Assembly: GCA_016177615.1 (NCBI GenBank) | Contig: JACOUX010000002.1 | Span: forward strand, 1-40,049 | Direction: 5' to 3' | Source of the DNA: Candidatus Woesearchaeota archaeon | GTDB taxonomy: Archaea > Nanobdellota > Nanobdellia > Woesearchaeales > GW2011-AR4 | DNA length: 40,049 bases | Shown: positions 17,858 through 29,800 of the stretch, in pieces | Position numbering within the stretch: position 1 is the first letter of the stretch | Layout of the letters: every line of letters starts with the position of its first letter | Position numbers and translations under genes: made by a program | The notes under the pieces: generated by a model | The model's input: only the letters and a program-made list of their open reading frames with translations | The model's database searches: none | Told to the model about the DNA's origin: nothing

Positions 17858-18613
17858 ATGACAGACGAACTGATAATAAAAGATTTGCATGTCAGCATAG
17901 AAGGAAAAGAGATTTTGAAAGGAGTAAACCTAGTCGTTAAAAAAGGCGAAGTATGTGCATTGATGGGACCAAATGGAAGCGGAAAATCAACTTTGGCATA
18001 CACATTAATGGGGCATCCAAAGTACACTGTTGACAAAGGGGAAGCTTGGTACAAGGGAAAAAATATTCTTGAGCTGAAGCCTGACGAGAGGGCAAAGCTT
18101 GGACTGTTTTTGTCATTCCAGTATCCGCAGGAGATTCCGGGAGTTTCTGTATCAAACTTTTTGAGGACTGCATATAATGCTGTTAAGCCAACTCAAATGA
18201 GCGTCCCTGACTTCATCAAATTATTGAAAGAAAAAATGAAGTTATTAAAAATCGATGATGCATTCGCAAGAAGATATTTGAATGAGGGATTTTCAGGCGG
18301 AGAGAAGAAAAGGACAGAGATTCTGCAATTGGCTGTTTTGCAGCCGGAGATGGCAATTCTGGATGAAACGGATTCAGGATTGGATATAGATTCATTGAAG
18401 ATTGTTGCAGAAGGAGTTAATTCACTCTTAAATCCAAACTTTGGAGTTTTAGTCATTACCCATTACCAAAGATTATTAAACTATATAACGCCTGATAAAG
18501 TGCACATAATGGTGAGGGGAAAAATAGTCAAGAGCGGCGGAAAAGAGCTGGCGCATGAGCTTGAAGCGAAAGGGTATGATGAGTATTTGGGAGAGCCGGA
18601 AGTGAAAGAATAA
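17858..18613 (+). CDS. sufC: Fe-S assembly ATPase SufC
   Basis: ABC ATPase with GPNGSGKSTLAYTLMGHPKY, SGGEKKRTEILQLAVLQPEMAILDETDSGLDIDSLK; start at 17858. Confidence 0.95.
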   Translation: MTDELIIKDLHVSIEGKEILKGVNLVVKKGEVCALMGPNGSGKSTLAYTLMGHPKYTVDKGEAWYKGKNILELKPDERAKLGLFLSFQYPQEIPGVSVSNFLRTAYNAVKPTQMSVPDFIKLLKEKMKLLKIDDAFARRYLNEGFSGGEKKRTEILQLAVLQPEMAILDETDSGLDIDSLKIVAEGVNSLLNPNFGVLVITHYQRLLNYITPDKVHIMVRGKIVKSGGKELAHELEAKGYDEYLGEPEVKE

Positions 18614-18648
18614 AATTTTATTTTTTAAAATTATTGGAGGACATCAAA

Positions 18649-18993
18649 ATGGAACAACAAACAAAAGAGATCATTATAACATTAACAGACAAGGCAGCAG
18701 AAAAAGTAAAATCCCTGCTGGAAAAGGAAAACAAGAAAGAATATGGATTAAGAGTTGGAATAGTTTCAGGCGGATGCTCGGGATATATGTATGACATCTG
18801 CTTGGAAAAATCTGCAAAGGAAAATGACATGGTTCTTGAAGAAAAAGGAGTCAAGGTATTCATCAACCCTGAAAGCATAGCGTTCATGAAAGGCTCAACT
18901 GTGGATTATGTCGAGAGGCTGCAGAATTCAGGATTCAAGGTAAATAATCCAAATGTGAAGAGAAGCTGCGGATGCGGGCACAGCGTTGGTTAA
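18649..18993 (+). CDS. A-type Fe-S carrier (HesB/IscA/SufA family)
   Basis: SGGCSGYMYD and SCGCGHSVG C-terminal Cys motif; ATG at 18649 preceded by ttggagg. Confidence 0.93.
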   Translation: MEQQTKEIIITLTDKAAEKVKSLLEKENKKEYGLRVGIVSGGCSGYMYDICLEKSAKENDMVLEEKGVKVFINPESIAFMKGSTVDYVERLQNSGFKVNNPNVKRSCGCGHSVG

Positions 18994-19075
18994 CGGCCTT
19001 TAAAACAAAAAAATTTATATACATATTAAATTAAAAGAAATGCTCAGATTATTATGATTTTTGTTTTTTTTGTGA

Positions 19076-20131
19076 TTACAATCCCTTAAACGCTTCATCA
19101 ACATCATTTTCACTGTAATTATTTTTTATTAAAGCATCTTTTATCTGCTCTTTTTTATATCCTTTTTTGATATTGGAAGCTGCATAATTTCTCAATCCCG
19201 AAAGAAGATGCTGCCGTTTTTGCTCACGAATATCTGAATGGCCTTTTTTCCTTTCAATCTCATGGTAAAGGAAAAATCCCAGCAGAACAAAAACAGGAAA
19301 TGTGAAATAAAGCCAGGTGAATTTTATTTTTGAGGCGGATTCCGATGAAGCTGGTCCTGAAACAGGTAAATCCTTAAACTTTATATCCTGGGAAACAATC
19401 TGAGCTGATTGTGAATCAGAGGCGTCAACAAAGATTGTATTGCCCTGAATTGTTCCTCTTAAAGTAACGAGAGAGCCTGATGTAAACGGGGGCAATTGGC
19501 CGTTTGACTCAATCTTGTATCTTGAATCTGAAGTTTTAAGATAGTAAAGATACCCGCTTCCTGTGCTGCTGTCATATTGGAGCACTTCAAGCTCTCCTGT
19601 AAAATAACCCGGTTGCGCATTCACTTTTTGGGTTGAAATAGAAATATTTGTAATTATACAGTCATGGGGGCAATTTTGACTATTTTCATCAGACTGGCAT
19701 ATTGAATCACCACAATACATTGAAAATTTTGAAACATCTATACTTAATAATTCCCTATCATCTTTTATTATTTTAATTACATTGCCTTTTTTATAATAGG
19801 GCAACGAAATACTAAAATTTAAATTATCTAATTCAACAGCACCTGATTTCTCTCCAGGTTCGAGTGGAGGTAGAGCGATTAGTTTATTAGGAATATCAAA
19901 ATAACCCTTATAGAGAATTTCTTTATCAATCGATAGCAATTCTAATTTATAAGGTAAGATTTTGTCACTTATTGTGGAATATCCTGTGATTAGATATACA
20001 TCTTTTAGTTCTAATGTTCCTTTATCATATTCCAAATATAGAAAATAAATTTTTTCAGATTGTAAAGCTATAACAAAAGGCAGTACAAAAATCAATATTG
20101 ATAAAAGGGTTATCATTTTGTCGATTTTCAT
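19076..20131 (-). CDS. Membrane-anchored partner of giant surface protein
   Basis: N-terminal signal segment, CGDSICQSDENSQNCPHDC Cys motif, OB-like GSLVTLRGTIQGN segment, C-terminal TM and cytoplasmic tail. Start overlaps the upstream stop by 4 nt. Confidence 0.75.
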   Translation of the reverse strand: MKIDKMITLLSILIFVLPFVIALQSEKIYFLYLEYDKGTLELKDVYLITGYSTISDKILPYKLELLSIDKEILYKGYFDIPNKLIALPPLEPGEKSGAVELDNLNFSISLPYYKKGNVIKIIKDDRELLSIDVSKFSMYCGDSICQSDENSQNCPHDCIITNISISTQKVNAQPGYFTGELEVLQYDSSTGSGYLYYLKTSDSRYKIESNGQLPPFTSGSLVTLRGTIQGNTIFVDASDSQSAQIVSQDIKFKDLPVSGPASSESASKIKFTWLYFTFPVFVLLGFFLYHEIERKKGHSDIREQKRQHLLSGLRNYAASNIKKGYKKEQIKDALIKNNYSENDVDEAFKGL

Positions 20132-23100
20132 GAATAAGCCTCCATTAATTTAGACAAGTGTCTCTCACCAACAGGATTAAAACTACCATTTAGGTCTAAC
20201 ATCATTGAATGATTCTCGCGCGGTCTATACCATTCTTCATATGTGCACCCCTTTACACAATTTGTATTTGGAAGATTGGACCATTTTGGACAATCGGGCG
20301 TTCCATCACAATTAACCTTTTCTTTCGAATCACAGCTAGGACAAGACCCACGAACATATTCATCGGATAATCCTCCAAATGAATGACCAAATTCGTGGAC
20401 TGATACATTATAATTACCTCTGTATGAGACTGAATAGTATCCTCCACTGCCTCCATAAGTATCATTATTAACTATTATAAATACATAGTCATGAGGGCAG
20501 TGAGCAGCCGCTTGCTCAACTTTAGACCAATCACAGCATATAAGCTTTTTCAAACCACCACAATTATATTGACAAGCAAGGTCATGAGTATTATCTATTC
20601 TATAAAAATTTATTTTATTTCTTTGCGATTTAAATGGCTCATAATCTAATAACCCCCTAATAAATATGTTTACATCATTTGCAAACTTAACTTGGTCCGA
20701 ATTTAAGTAAGCATCGCCAATATATAAAAGGTCTAGCTTATTTTTAGGGTCCCCATTATAATCTAATGTAGTGCATGAGTTGGCAACACATGAACCATCT
20801 CGTTGACATTCTTGATTATCTAAACATCCACAATTTTGACAATCATTTCTTAAGTTTCCATTTGCACAAAATTTTGGTTTTATAGAAGAGCATTGATTGT
20901 AAAAAGTTCCATCCGTGCATCTTTCGAGTTTGCAGTCTGATGTGCACCCATCGCCATTATTTGTGTTTCCATCATCGCATTCTTCCGTTCCCTCTTTGTT
21001 TCCATTACCGCATCGTACAGTCTGTGTATAATGCCACCACAAGTCAACATACCCATTTTCCGGAACATTAACATTTACAGAATTTCCTGATGTTGGAACA
21101 TCTTGATGGCAATCAACTCGGTTTGTGCATTGAGTGTAGCCAACACTCCAGCCTTGGGGAACTGTGACAGAAACTTTATGGGCTCCTGCAGGCACATCGT
21201 CCAGAAAATAAGGATTAGTCTTTGTTGGCAAGGCATCATCAAGATAAACTGTTTCCTGGCTTGGGGGAATTGCATCTTGGACATTTCCCGGCATCTTGAC
21301 TTTTATTCCTTGGATTCGTCCTCTAAATCGAGATGGAGGAGGCAAATTATTTAACTCATCCCCATTAAGCCTTATTATCCCCATAGAATTTCCATGATGG
21401 GGTGCGATGGAGGCTCCTCCAAAATATATTGCATTAGGGTTATTATTTTGATCAACATAGAAGAATGGGCTTACATGCCCAAAATTATCAAAAATAGAGC
21501 CGCTTTTTCTGAACCAAAGCCCTCTGTAAGTCCATGATAAGCCAAACTGGCTGGTGGCAATATGTGTCCCGTCCCTCAATCCAAAAATCATGTAATACAA
21601 ATCCCCTATTTTCTTTACATCAACATCCCCCATTCCAGTAAGAAGGGGATCTTGGTATTTAACCCACACCATTCCATCAGAGGATGTCGCATAGCCAACA
21701 TAACTCGTAACTCCGTCATTTGTGTCGTACCACATCATCCATAAAGAGCCCTGCTTCATTACGGATGGCCTGCCTACAATCCTGCTGTTCCATTGGAATG
21801 GCCCTACATCAAGAACAATTCCTTTCTTTACCCATGTTTTTCCATCTGTAGAAGTTGCTAAATGTATTCTATCGTTTTCTGCAACATTTGCGTCAGTATA
21901 GTACATATAATAAGTTCCATCAACCTTAACAACGCTTGGGTCATTGACATGATTTGAATTCCCATTATCCAAAACAACGCCTTTTTTATCCCAAGTAATT
22001 CCATCAGCTGATTCAGCGTAATGAATTCTGTCATGGCCGTCATTTCCTTGTCCTCCGTACCACATCTTGTAAATGCCGTTTTCATAAAGAACATCGGGGG
22101 CATAGACGTTGCCTGTTCCGTGCGTGCCTAATTCTGTTGTCAAGGTTCCGCCAAAGAGCTCGGCTAAAATTTCATTATCAGCCACCTGCTTCCACATCTT
22201 TCTTATTTCTCCGTATCTGTAATCATAAGGATTGCCTCCTTTCTGGCACGCATACCCAACATAAATTTTTCCGTTTTCATAATATGCTTCAGGAACATGC
22301 GTTGCAGGGCAATCTGGATCAGGATTTATGTAGCCTGTCACTTTCCAGCTTATTCCATCGTCAGAAACTGCTTCAGCAATTTTCCTTGCCTTCCACTGCC
22401 ATCCTTCACCATTTGAAGATCCATAGCTTGGGTCAGGAGGGTCAGAGTAAGAGTAATATTTATTTCCTGCTCTGATTACATTTGGATTTGGCCATTGCTT
22501 TATTGCTGGATTACTTCCTGCATTGATAATGTTCCAAGTTCCAGTAAGGAAGGCATCTGATGTGGAAGCAGCCTGCATTTCCGCATAGCCCATGTCAACC
22601 CGATCATTCCAATAATCAAACCATAATCTAAATTTGCCGTCTTCATACATTAAAGATGGACGGTGGTACATACCATTCATTATAGCAACACCATGATTAA
22701 TGTCATCAACTGCTCCTGCCTCTTTTTCATAAACCAATAATGGCTTGGATGTTTTTGTCCAATCTATTCCATTTGCTGAAACAGCGCCCATGATGTCATA
22801 AAAGTCGCCATCTTTATCTCCCTGCCTTTCGTAGCCTATGCCGTCCAAATCAAATCCTGTCGCAGAATAAGCCATGTAGTAATTATTTCCAACTTTTATT
22901 ACAGAAGGATCTCCGTTATGCCATTGGTCATAGTATTTATCCTGGGCAGAGATAACTGGAATCCATAAAGATGGATTCATTGTGCTGTCAAAAATTGGAT
23001 TGTTGTTTGAGTCCTTTCCGGAATAAATTTCCCAATTTTTGCTGTCTTTTGATCTTGCATGGAAAATAGCATCGCAGCCATTTCCATGAAGGACATTTTC

Positions 23101-23835
23101 ATTGCAGTCCTCCTTTGCCCAGCCGAAGAACCACATCTTGTATTTGAATTCGCTTCCTTCATCAATAATTATCCTTGGATTGTACATGTTGCCGAAGTTC
23201 TTCAATAATGTTCCTTCCCTTGTCCACAAAGAAGTCTGGTCGGTTTTAAAGGCGTCAGTGCCGTCTCGAGGTGAGGCCTCTCCTGTTGCACCCTCACAAT
23301 CAGTTTTTCCCTCAAATCTTTTCAATCCATCCCATTTAGAATAAAGAGTTCCTCTGTTGACCAGCTTTTTATCAGCAGGGCATTCTACTTTTACTGAGGG
23401 GCCAGTAACCCAGCCCGTATTGCACGTTTTTCCAACCGAGCACCATGCTTCTCCCTTGAATCCAAGCGCCTCAAGCCAGATATCTGTCTTGGCAATAGGC
23501 TCTGGCTCAGGGCTAGGCTTAGTTATCAATGGAGCGGATGAATCTGTGCCTTTATCATTATAGAAATTTTGGCCTACTTGATAAACTCCCGAATATATCC
23601 ATCCACCCTTTCTTGCTTGGTTATCCCAAACGGCCTTGCATCCATTGCTCCAAAAATCATTTTCATTTGCGTTATGATAAGCTTTGCTTCGCTCAAACTG
23701 GCCGAATTCTGCCCACTTCAGCTCTCCATTCCTGAAAAATTTATTTGTCGGCCCGTTTTCTGGATAGTCCCAAACATAGACAAGAGGCTCGCACCCATAA
23801 TGCCAGTTCCAATCCACCCATAATGCCAGTTCCAA
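20128..23835 (-). CDS. C-terminal portion of giant surface protein (beta-propellers, PEGA-like, DUF4215-like, M64-type metallopeptidase)
   Basis: Repeated DPSVVKV..TYYMYYT..../IHYAESADGITW propeller motifs; CGNGNKEGTEECDDGNTNNGDGCTSDC; zinc-peptidase motif NVSVHEFGHSFGGLSDEY. The N-terminal MELALWVDW is probably a frameshift artefact. Confidence 0.85.
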   Translation of the reverse strand: MELALWVDWNWHYGCEPLVYVWDYPENGPTNKFFRNGELKWAEFGQFERSKAYHNANENDFWSNGCKAVWDNQARKGGWIYSGVYQVGQNFYNDKGTDSSAPLITKPSPEPEPIAKTDIWLEALGFKGEAWCSVGKTCNTGWVTGPSVKVECPADKKLVNRGTLYSKWDGLKRFEGKTDCEGATGEASPRDGTDAFKTDQTSLWTREGTLLKNFGNMYNPRIIIDEGSEFKYKMWFFGWAKEDCNENVLHGNGCDAIFHARSKDSKNWEIYSGKDSNNNPIFDSTMNPSLWIPVISAQDKYYDQWHNGDPSVIKVGNNYYMAYSATGFDLDGIGYERQGDKDGDFYDIMGAVSANGIDWTKTSKPLLVYEKEAGAVDDINHGVAIMNGMYHRPSLMYEDGKFRLWFDYWNDRVDMGYAEMQAASTSDAFLTGTWNIINAGSNPAIKQWPNPNVIRAGNKYYSYSDPPDPSYGSSNGEGWQWKARKIAEAVSDDGISWKVTGYINPDPDCPATHVPEAYYENGKIYVGYACQKGGNPYDYRYGEIRKMWKQVADNEILAELFGGTLTTELGTHGTGNVYAPDVLYENGIYKMWYGGQGNDGHDRIHYAESADGITWDKKGVVLDNGNSNHVNDPSVVKVDGTYYMYYTDANVAENDRIHLATSTDGKTWVKKGIVLDVGPFQWNSRIVGRPSVMKQGSLWMMWYDTNDGVTSYVGYATSSDGMVWVKYQDPLLTGMGDVDVKKIGDLYYMIFGLRDGTHIATSQFGLSWTYRGLWFRKSGSIFDNFGHVSPFFYVDQNNNPNAIYFGGASIAPHHGNSMGIIRLNGDELNNLPPPSRFRGRIQGIKVKMPGNVQDAIPPSQETVYLDDALPTKTNPYFLDDVPAGAHKVSVTVPQGWSVGYTQCTNRVDCHQDVPTSGNSVNVNVPENGYVDLWWHYTQTVRCGNGNKEGTEECDDGNTNNGDGCTSDCKLERCTDGTFYNQCSSIKPKFCANGNLRNDCQNCGCLDNQECQRDGSCVANSCTTLDYNGDPKNKLDLLYIGDAYLNSDQVKFANDVNIFIRGLLDYEPFKSQRNKINFYRIDNTHDLACQYNCGGLKKLICCDWSKVEQAAAHCPHDYVFIIVNNDTYGGSGGYYSVSYRGNYNVSVHEFGHSFGGLSDEYVRGSCPSCDSKEKVNCDGTPDCPKWSNLPNTNCVKGCTYEEWYRPRENHSMMLDLNGSFNPVGERHLSKLMEAYS

Positions 23836-26800
23836 TCGCTGTTTTCGTATTTAACATGATATGCGTACCTTTGCTCAAACCTGCCTGCATTTGGGGCGTC
23901 TAAGCAGATATTATAGGCGTTTGAATCAGTGCCCCATATTGGAGGAATATCCCTGTAGCATTTTTCTTTCCTGATGTTTGAATTTGCCTCTCCAAAATCT
24001 TCTACAAGGTTTACAGAAACATAATCAGAGTTGCCATCGTTTCTTGGATAGCATGTATCCTTGTTGGTGCTCAGTTTAGTAAGCGCATTATTTTGGCCGG
24101 CATTTAGATTTGACCATGCAAATCCGTAAACAGGAGCTCCAGAATCGCATGAATAATGCTCAGCGCTTCTTCGGGTAAACTCTGGTCTGTAATTTGTATT
24201 CATCCAGCTTAATGGCCATAATGGAGGGGTGACGCTTAAAACATCACCGCCATACTTAAACCCTCTTAAAATATTTCCTGCATCCCTTTGCCAGCTTTCC
24301 CATTCGTATATTGTGTTCGGCTGGTCATCCCACCCAAAATATTTTTGATAAACAACCTGCCTGTTTCCGCTTTCTCCAGGAACATTAAGAGGCCCGCTCC
24401 ATACCTTCATGAATTGGCTGCCATAAGCAGCAGCATTGCCCATGGTGCCAAGGTATCTCTTTCCGGTATATTCCTGCCCGTCACGCGGCCAGAAAGCAGG
24501 ATGAGTGAGGACTGCGTTGAATGCAGCATTATTAACTTTACAATCATTAGTGCATAGATCATTACTGAGCTGGTTGCCATCATCGCATTCCTCTGCTGCG
24601 CCTTGGCTGTTTGGCCTTTGAATTCTTCCGTCTCCGCAAGTGCCGCCTTTCTTTGTTATTTCCAATCCAATTCTTCTGTATTCATCCTTCACATTTTTTG
24701 GAAGGTCTCTTGCGCCTTTCCAAGCGGGAGTAACCTTTATGCCCGGGTAAATGAATCCAATCATTCCAACAATGCTGTCATCAGATTCAGCAAGCTTGTA
24801 GTAATTGTCTGCAACCGAAGACATCTGATCTTCCCTTATCCCATTTTTGCCGTGAATATTTGCATCCCACTGTGAATCCATTATAAGAACTACTTTTTGA
24901 CCCGGCCTTGAGCGCGCGTTTTTAAGGGCTTCAAGCAGTCCGAGATAAAATTCATCAGAAGAAACGTCTAAAATCCCGTAATAATTAAATGATATCCAAT
25001 CAACAGAAGGAGGAACCTGAAATTTGCCTTGTTGGATAATTGGGAAGGCCTCATCAATAAATATAGGCACATTTTTTGTCTTTTCAGTGTTTTTTAATAA
25101 ATCAGCAACCATTTTTATATCTTGGTAAGCAAGCCCGTTCCAATAGCCTTCATCAAGAAGATAGAAAGCGCCGGCCATGCTCCAGTCAATATCTTTGTTT
25201 GCATCCAAAAAGGCATTCCAGCGATCAGTGTAATCAGGGTAAAGCTTGAACTTGGGCCTTCCTCCAAGCCCTATTCCCCCTTGGTCATTATAGTAAAATA
25301 ACAGCCCGACATCAATTATCGGCTTGACTCCTTGGCTATACATCCCATTAACTTCCCTTACAATTGAAGAGTCTCCATCACAGCCCCATGGGTCCATATG
25401 CCCGATATTGGCAAAAGATGAAACTTCATCAGTGTAGTCATGTTTTTTCTCTTCATCAAACGGGTCATCCCCCCAGCAGACGTTTGTATAGTAAAATCCG
25501 AAATATTTTAGAGAAATTCCGTCTTCTTTCATGCAGTTAGCAGAGCAGCCGTCACCATTAATATTATTGCCGTCATCGCATTCTTCAGAAACCTGATTGG
25601 GTGCTCCATCGCCGCATCTTGCCGGCTGCTCTGCATTGCATCTAAAAGGCAAAATGTCTGTATCGCTGATTCCTGCTGAGTTCAGGCTATGGATCCAAAA
25701 CCTGTAATCTGTGTTTGGGCTAATTCCATAGGAGTAAGATATTCTGGGCTGTTGCGGCTGGGTTACAGGAATTTCCACCATAAGGTCGTTTGTGCCTGAA
25801 ACATACCATGCATCTACTATATTCGGGTATCTTATTGGGTCATTGTTGCTCATATCATCAATTCTTAGCGCATATTTATCTGCTCCACTAACAAAATCCC
25901 ATGACACAGTAATCCTGCTGCCATCATTGCTGCATGCGCTTTGAAGGTTTGCTGGCTTGGAGGGGAGCTGAGCAGGCTGGCTGACAACAAGCTCGTTCTG
26001 CGAACGCAATTGCACGCCTGATGCCGTTGCTACGAAATAATACTCCGGATTTCCGCCAAGAATCCCATCATCCTGCCATTCTGCTGTCCATGTTGATTCT
26101 GCACGATTATTAGAGAATGTTGCAGGCTGCGGATTAGTTCTTACTGGATCATTTCTTACTATATCATTCTCTTCAACAACAAAATTAACATTTTTCCCGT
26201 TGCAGTTCTCTCCCTCAACAATTAGTTTTACATCTTCGCCTTCATTTGCGGTTGTTTTTTCCCAGGAGGCGGATTTAAGGGTGCATGGCGCAGGAATTCC
26301 AGGACCGTTCATTGAATATCCAATAAGCCCTTCACTTGTTTTGCCTTCGCAATTTGCGTCATTTGACACAAAATGGTCTGACTTAGCCTGATCAAAACAG
26401 CGATACAGCGGAGTGTTTGTCTCCTGACTTTGGGTTTTTGAGCTCCAGCCGATGTTTCTAATAAATATATCTCCATCCGATTCACAATGTTCCCAGTTCT
26501 TTTTTGAAGGATCCGCAAGCGAAACCATATAATCATTCCATATTGGAATATAACATTCGTATAACGGCTGATAGCCATCTTTAGGATAAGTAAGAAGATA
26601 ACCCAGCATTCCAGATTTTTGATATCCTTCACTAGGCTTTGCTATTTCAGTTGAAACTTTTGTTTTTTTTGCAGCTGGGTTGGTGTATTTTGTAAGCTCA
26701 ACTTTGGAAGAAAATGAATCAGTCTTTTCCAAAGTGATTTTTCTTCGCATCAAATATTTTTGAAGGAATGAGTCCTTGTCAAAAATTTTCATGTAGTAAA

Positions 26801-29800
26801 CGTAGAATTCCTTTCCAACAGAATCGCTGTTTCCATCAGGAGCTATGAATGAAGGATAAGCATATACCTGCTTTTTATTTTCTCTCCCGTCAAAAAATGG
26901 CAGCCATGAATCAACCCTTTGGTCATTTCCATTAGATACCTGAGGATAAAAGGTTTGGAATATATGCTCCCACGAAGTTATGTCAGTTCCTTTTGTTTCA
27001 TAAAGATGGAATCCCCATTGCCCTGTGACCAAAGGAGCAATAAACCTTTTGAGATATGAATTAAATACAACAAACTGGCCTGCATCTTTCACAGCAGTTG
27101 ATTTTCCGCCCAAAGCATCTTCATTATACTGGCCGCTGTAGTATTTTTTCCACGTTCCTGGCCTGCCCTCATCACTTATTTTTGAGCGCGCTATATTCAT
27201 CTTCCAGTTTGGCTTGGTCATAAAGAACAAGTAAAAATAATCACCAATAGGCATAACTTTTGCGTCCCCGGCGTCATCAGCTTCATCATTTCCATTAGTT
27301 GCAGAATCTGCTGTAAGCACCTGATTATTTGGATAATCCGGCTTGCTCCATGTTTTTCCGCTATCAAATGATTCAGCAAATGCCATAGATTGCTTGATGG
27401 CTGGACCAGGGCAACCTCCTTCTGCATGATACCATCCTATCCAGTGCGTTTCAGAAAGCTTATATGCTGAATTCAGCCATGAGCCACAGTTGTCAAAATC
27501 ATTTCCTTTGTCTAAGACAATTCCCTCATATTTGATGTCATTTAAGCTGCTTCCTACAAAACTTAAAGTTTTTTCATGCGCGGTAAATGCCCGCACTCCG
27601 GATGCTATTGGCATTGTGAAAAAGGAATTGTCCAATCCTTCAAAATTCCCTTTTGGGCCCATCACATATTCCTCCTCTCCAAGAGTCAGCTGGAAGTTTG
27701 TGTCAATAGGGGCAGTGCAAGTTTCTCCAGTTACAATCATTCCGCTTGGGCATCCGCATTGTGAAGCTTTATTGATTAAGTTTCCGTTGCTGCAATAAGA
27801 TGGTTTGTTAGTGCTGCATTGACTGTAAAGTGTTCCGTCGGAGCATTTAGGCTGGATTATACCCAAAATCACTTTTCTTAATTCCCCAACTGCTATTCTT
27901 GGGGTCCCGTCTAAGTTTGTTATTGACAGCCCGTCGGAAGGATTTGCGCATTCATTAATACCGACCGGTTTCCAGCCCCAAACATTAAATCCATAGCCTT
28001 TGTCCAAAGCGTGCTTAACAATAACCCCGTCTACCCGGGCTTGATTTTGTTCTTGCCCATTGCAACTAGTCGCGCCCAACTCCCCTATAATTAATGGAGT
28101 GCTAGGGTAAAGATTCTTGAAACGCGAGGCGCGCGCATCTACCTCATTGCGTATCTGTTCGTCAGTCATACCCTCTAAACCATAGGCTGTCATACTGACA
28201 AAATCAAATTCAATCGGCGAAAGTATTGGTGATTCGCCATTAGCCCAATTAAGATTGATTAAAGAGTAATCATGGTAACCTATTTTGAACTTAGAGCGCA
28301 GTTCAGCCGGCAACCTGGAAGGCAGGCTGCCAAGAGTTGCCCTTAGCAGAGAAGCAACCTCTTTGGCATGCGCCTGGTCTTTCATGCCGCATGGATCAGC
28401 ATTCTCTGTAAAAAACAAAATGTACGTCATGTCACTATAGTCTGAAATTTCTGTAAGGAACGTTTTAACATAAGTCTCAAACGAATTATACATCATCTCA
28501 TTCTTTATCCAGTTGCATGCATCAATCCCCTCCGGAGCCCAGCCTTCACCAAGATAATTGAGGCCTAGAATGACTTTCATGTGATTAGCACGCAACAAAC
28601 TCAATGTCTGCTTTAAATCAGCAAAAGCGCTATCGCTATATTCCGGCGGAGAGGCAAGCGGCTTTTGGTTAAAAGTCTTCCAAGGCGGTATTAGCCATAC
28701 AGTATTGAATCCAACATCTTTTATGGCCGGCAGCGCAATTTGCAAATCCTGAACAAATTTTGGATTTGAGCCCAAGTCGATTGGAAAATCGTAAAATGTG
28801 ACACTCTTTATATCTTTCACGTCAGATATGCCTGAAAAGCATGCGCTTGTATCAAACTTGCACTGGTTCGCTGTTCCTGCTGCATAACATTTCAAGGTTC
28901 CTGATGCGAAGCCTTTTTTCTGGCATGACTGATCATTTAATTTTGTGCCATCGCATTCTTCACCATGGTCAATTTGATTATTGCCGCATAGGCCATCTTG
29001 AGCAACAAGAATGTTTTGGTATTGCGGCTCAATGCCTGCTTTGTTCAAGTTGACGAGTGGCCTGAATCCTAGCCTGATTGCAGGAGAATCAGCTTTCAGG
29101 CCGTAATCATCCCTTTCATAATCATTGAAGAGCGGGTCAATAACTAATGAATTCCTGTCAAATCCAGGGACATTTTTCCATTGGTCAAGTGTTTCAACTC
29201 CGCTGAAGCCAATGATTCTCAAGTCGTTTTCTCTGCCTTTATGAAAGTAAATATTGTAATCGGATTCAGAAAGAGAAGGATTTTCACCCCCTATATTAAA
29301 TAAAATTGCATCTGGATCTGAATAATGGAATATATTCCTGAATATTTTATTGCCGCTGGGCAATTGGCCTGTGGCATAATCCCTGCCAAAGCCACCATAA
29401 CCAGTCTGAAATTCATCAGCGTCAGAAAATATATTATTTTCCACAAGGTTATCAAATGTCCGATGCATTGAAAGCCCCATATCGGTGCGGTATATCAGGT
29501 TGTCTTTAATTGTGATACCATGGCTCCCCTGGTCAAGATAAATTCCGATCCCATATTTGCCCAGGCAGGCTATGCAATCTTTTTGCTGGGAATCATGAAT
29601 GAGATTGCTCCTGATTATATTGTTGGGCTGCTTGCCGAGGGAGTATATTGCGCCGCCGTCCTCCATTAGCTGGACGGTATTGCCAATTCGGTTATACTCA
29701 ATCAGATTATTCTTTGCAACTGTGTCCTCATTGTACCACATAAAGCCTATGGACATTCCCGTGTACGGCAAATCTTTCAATTCATTATGAGCCACATAAC

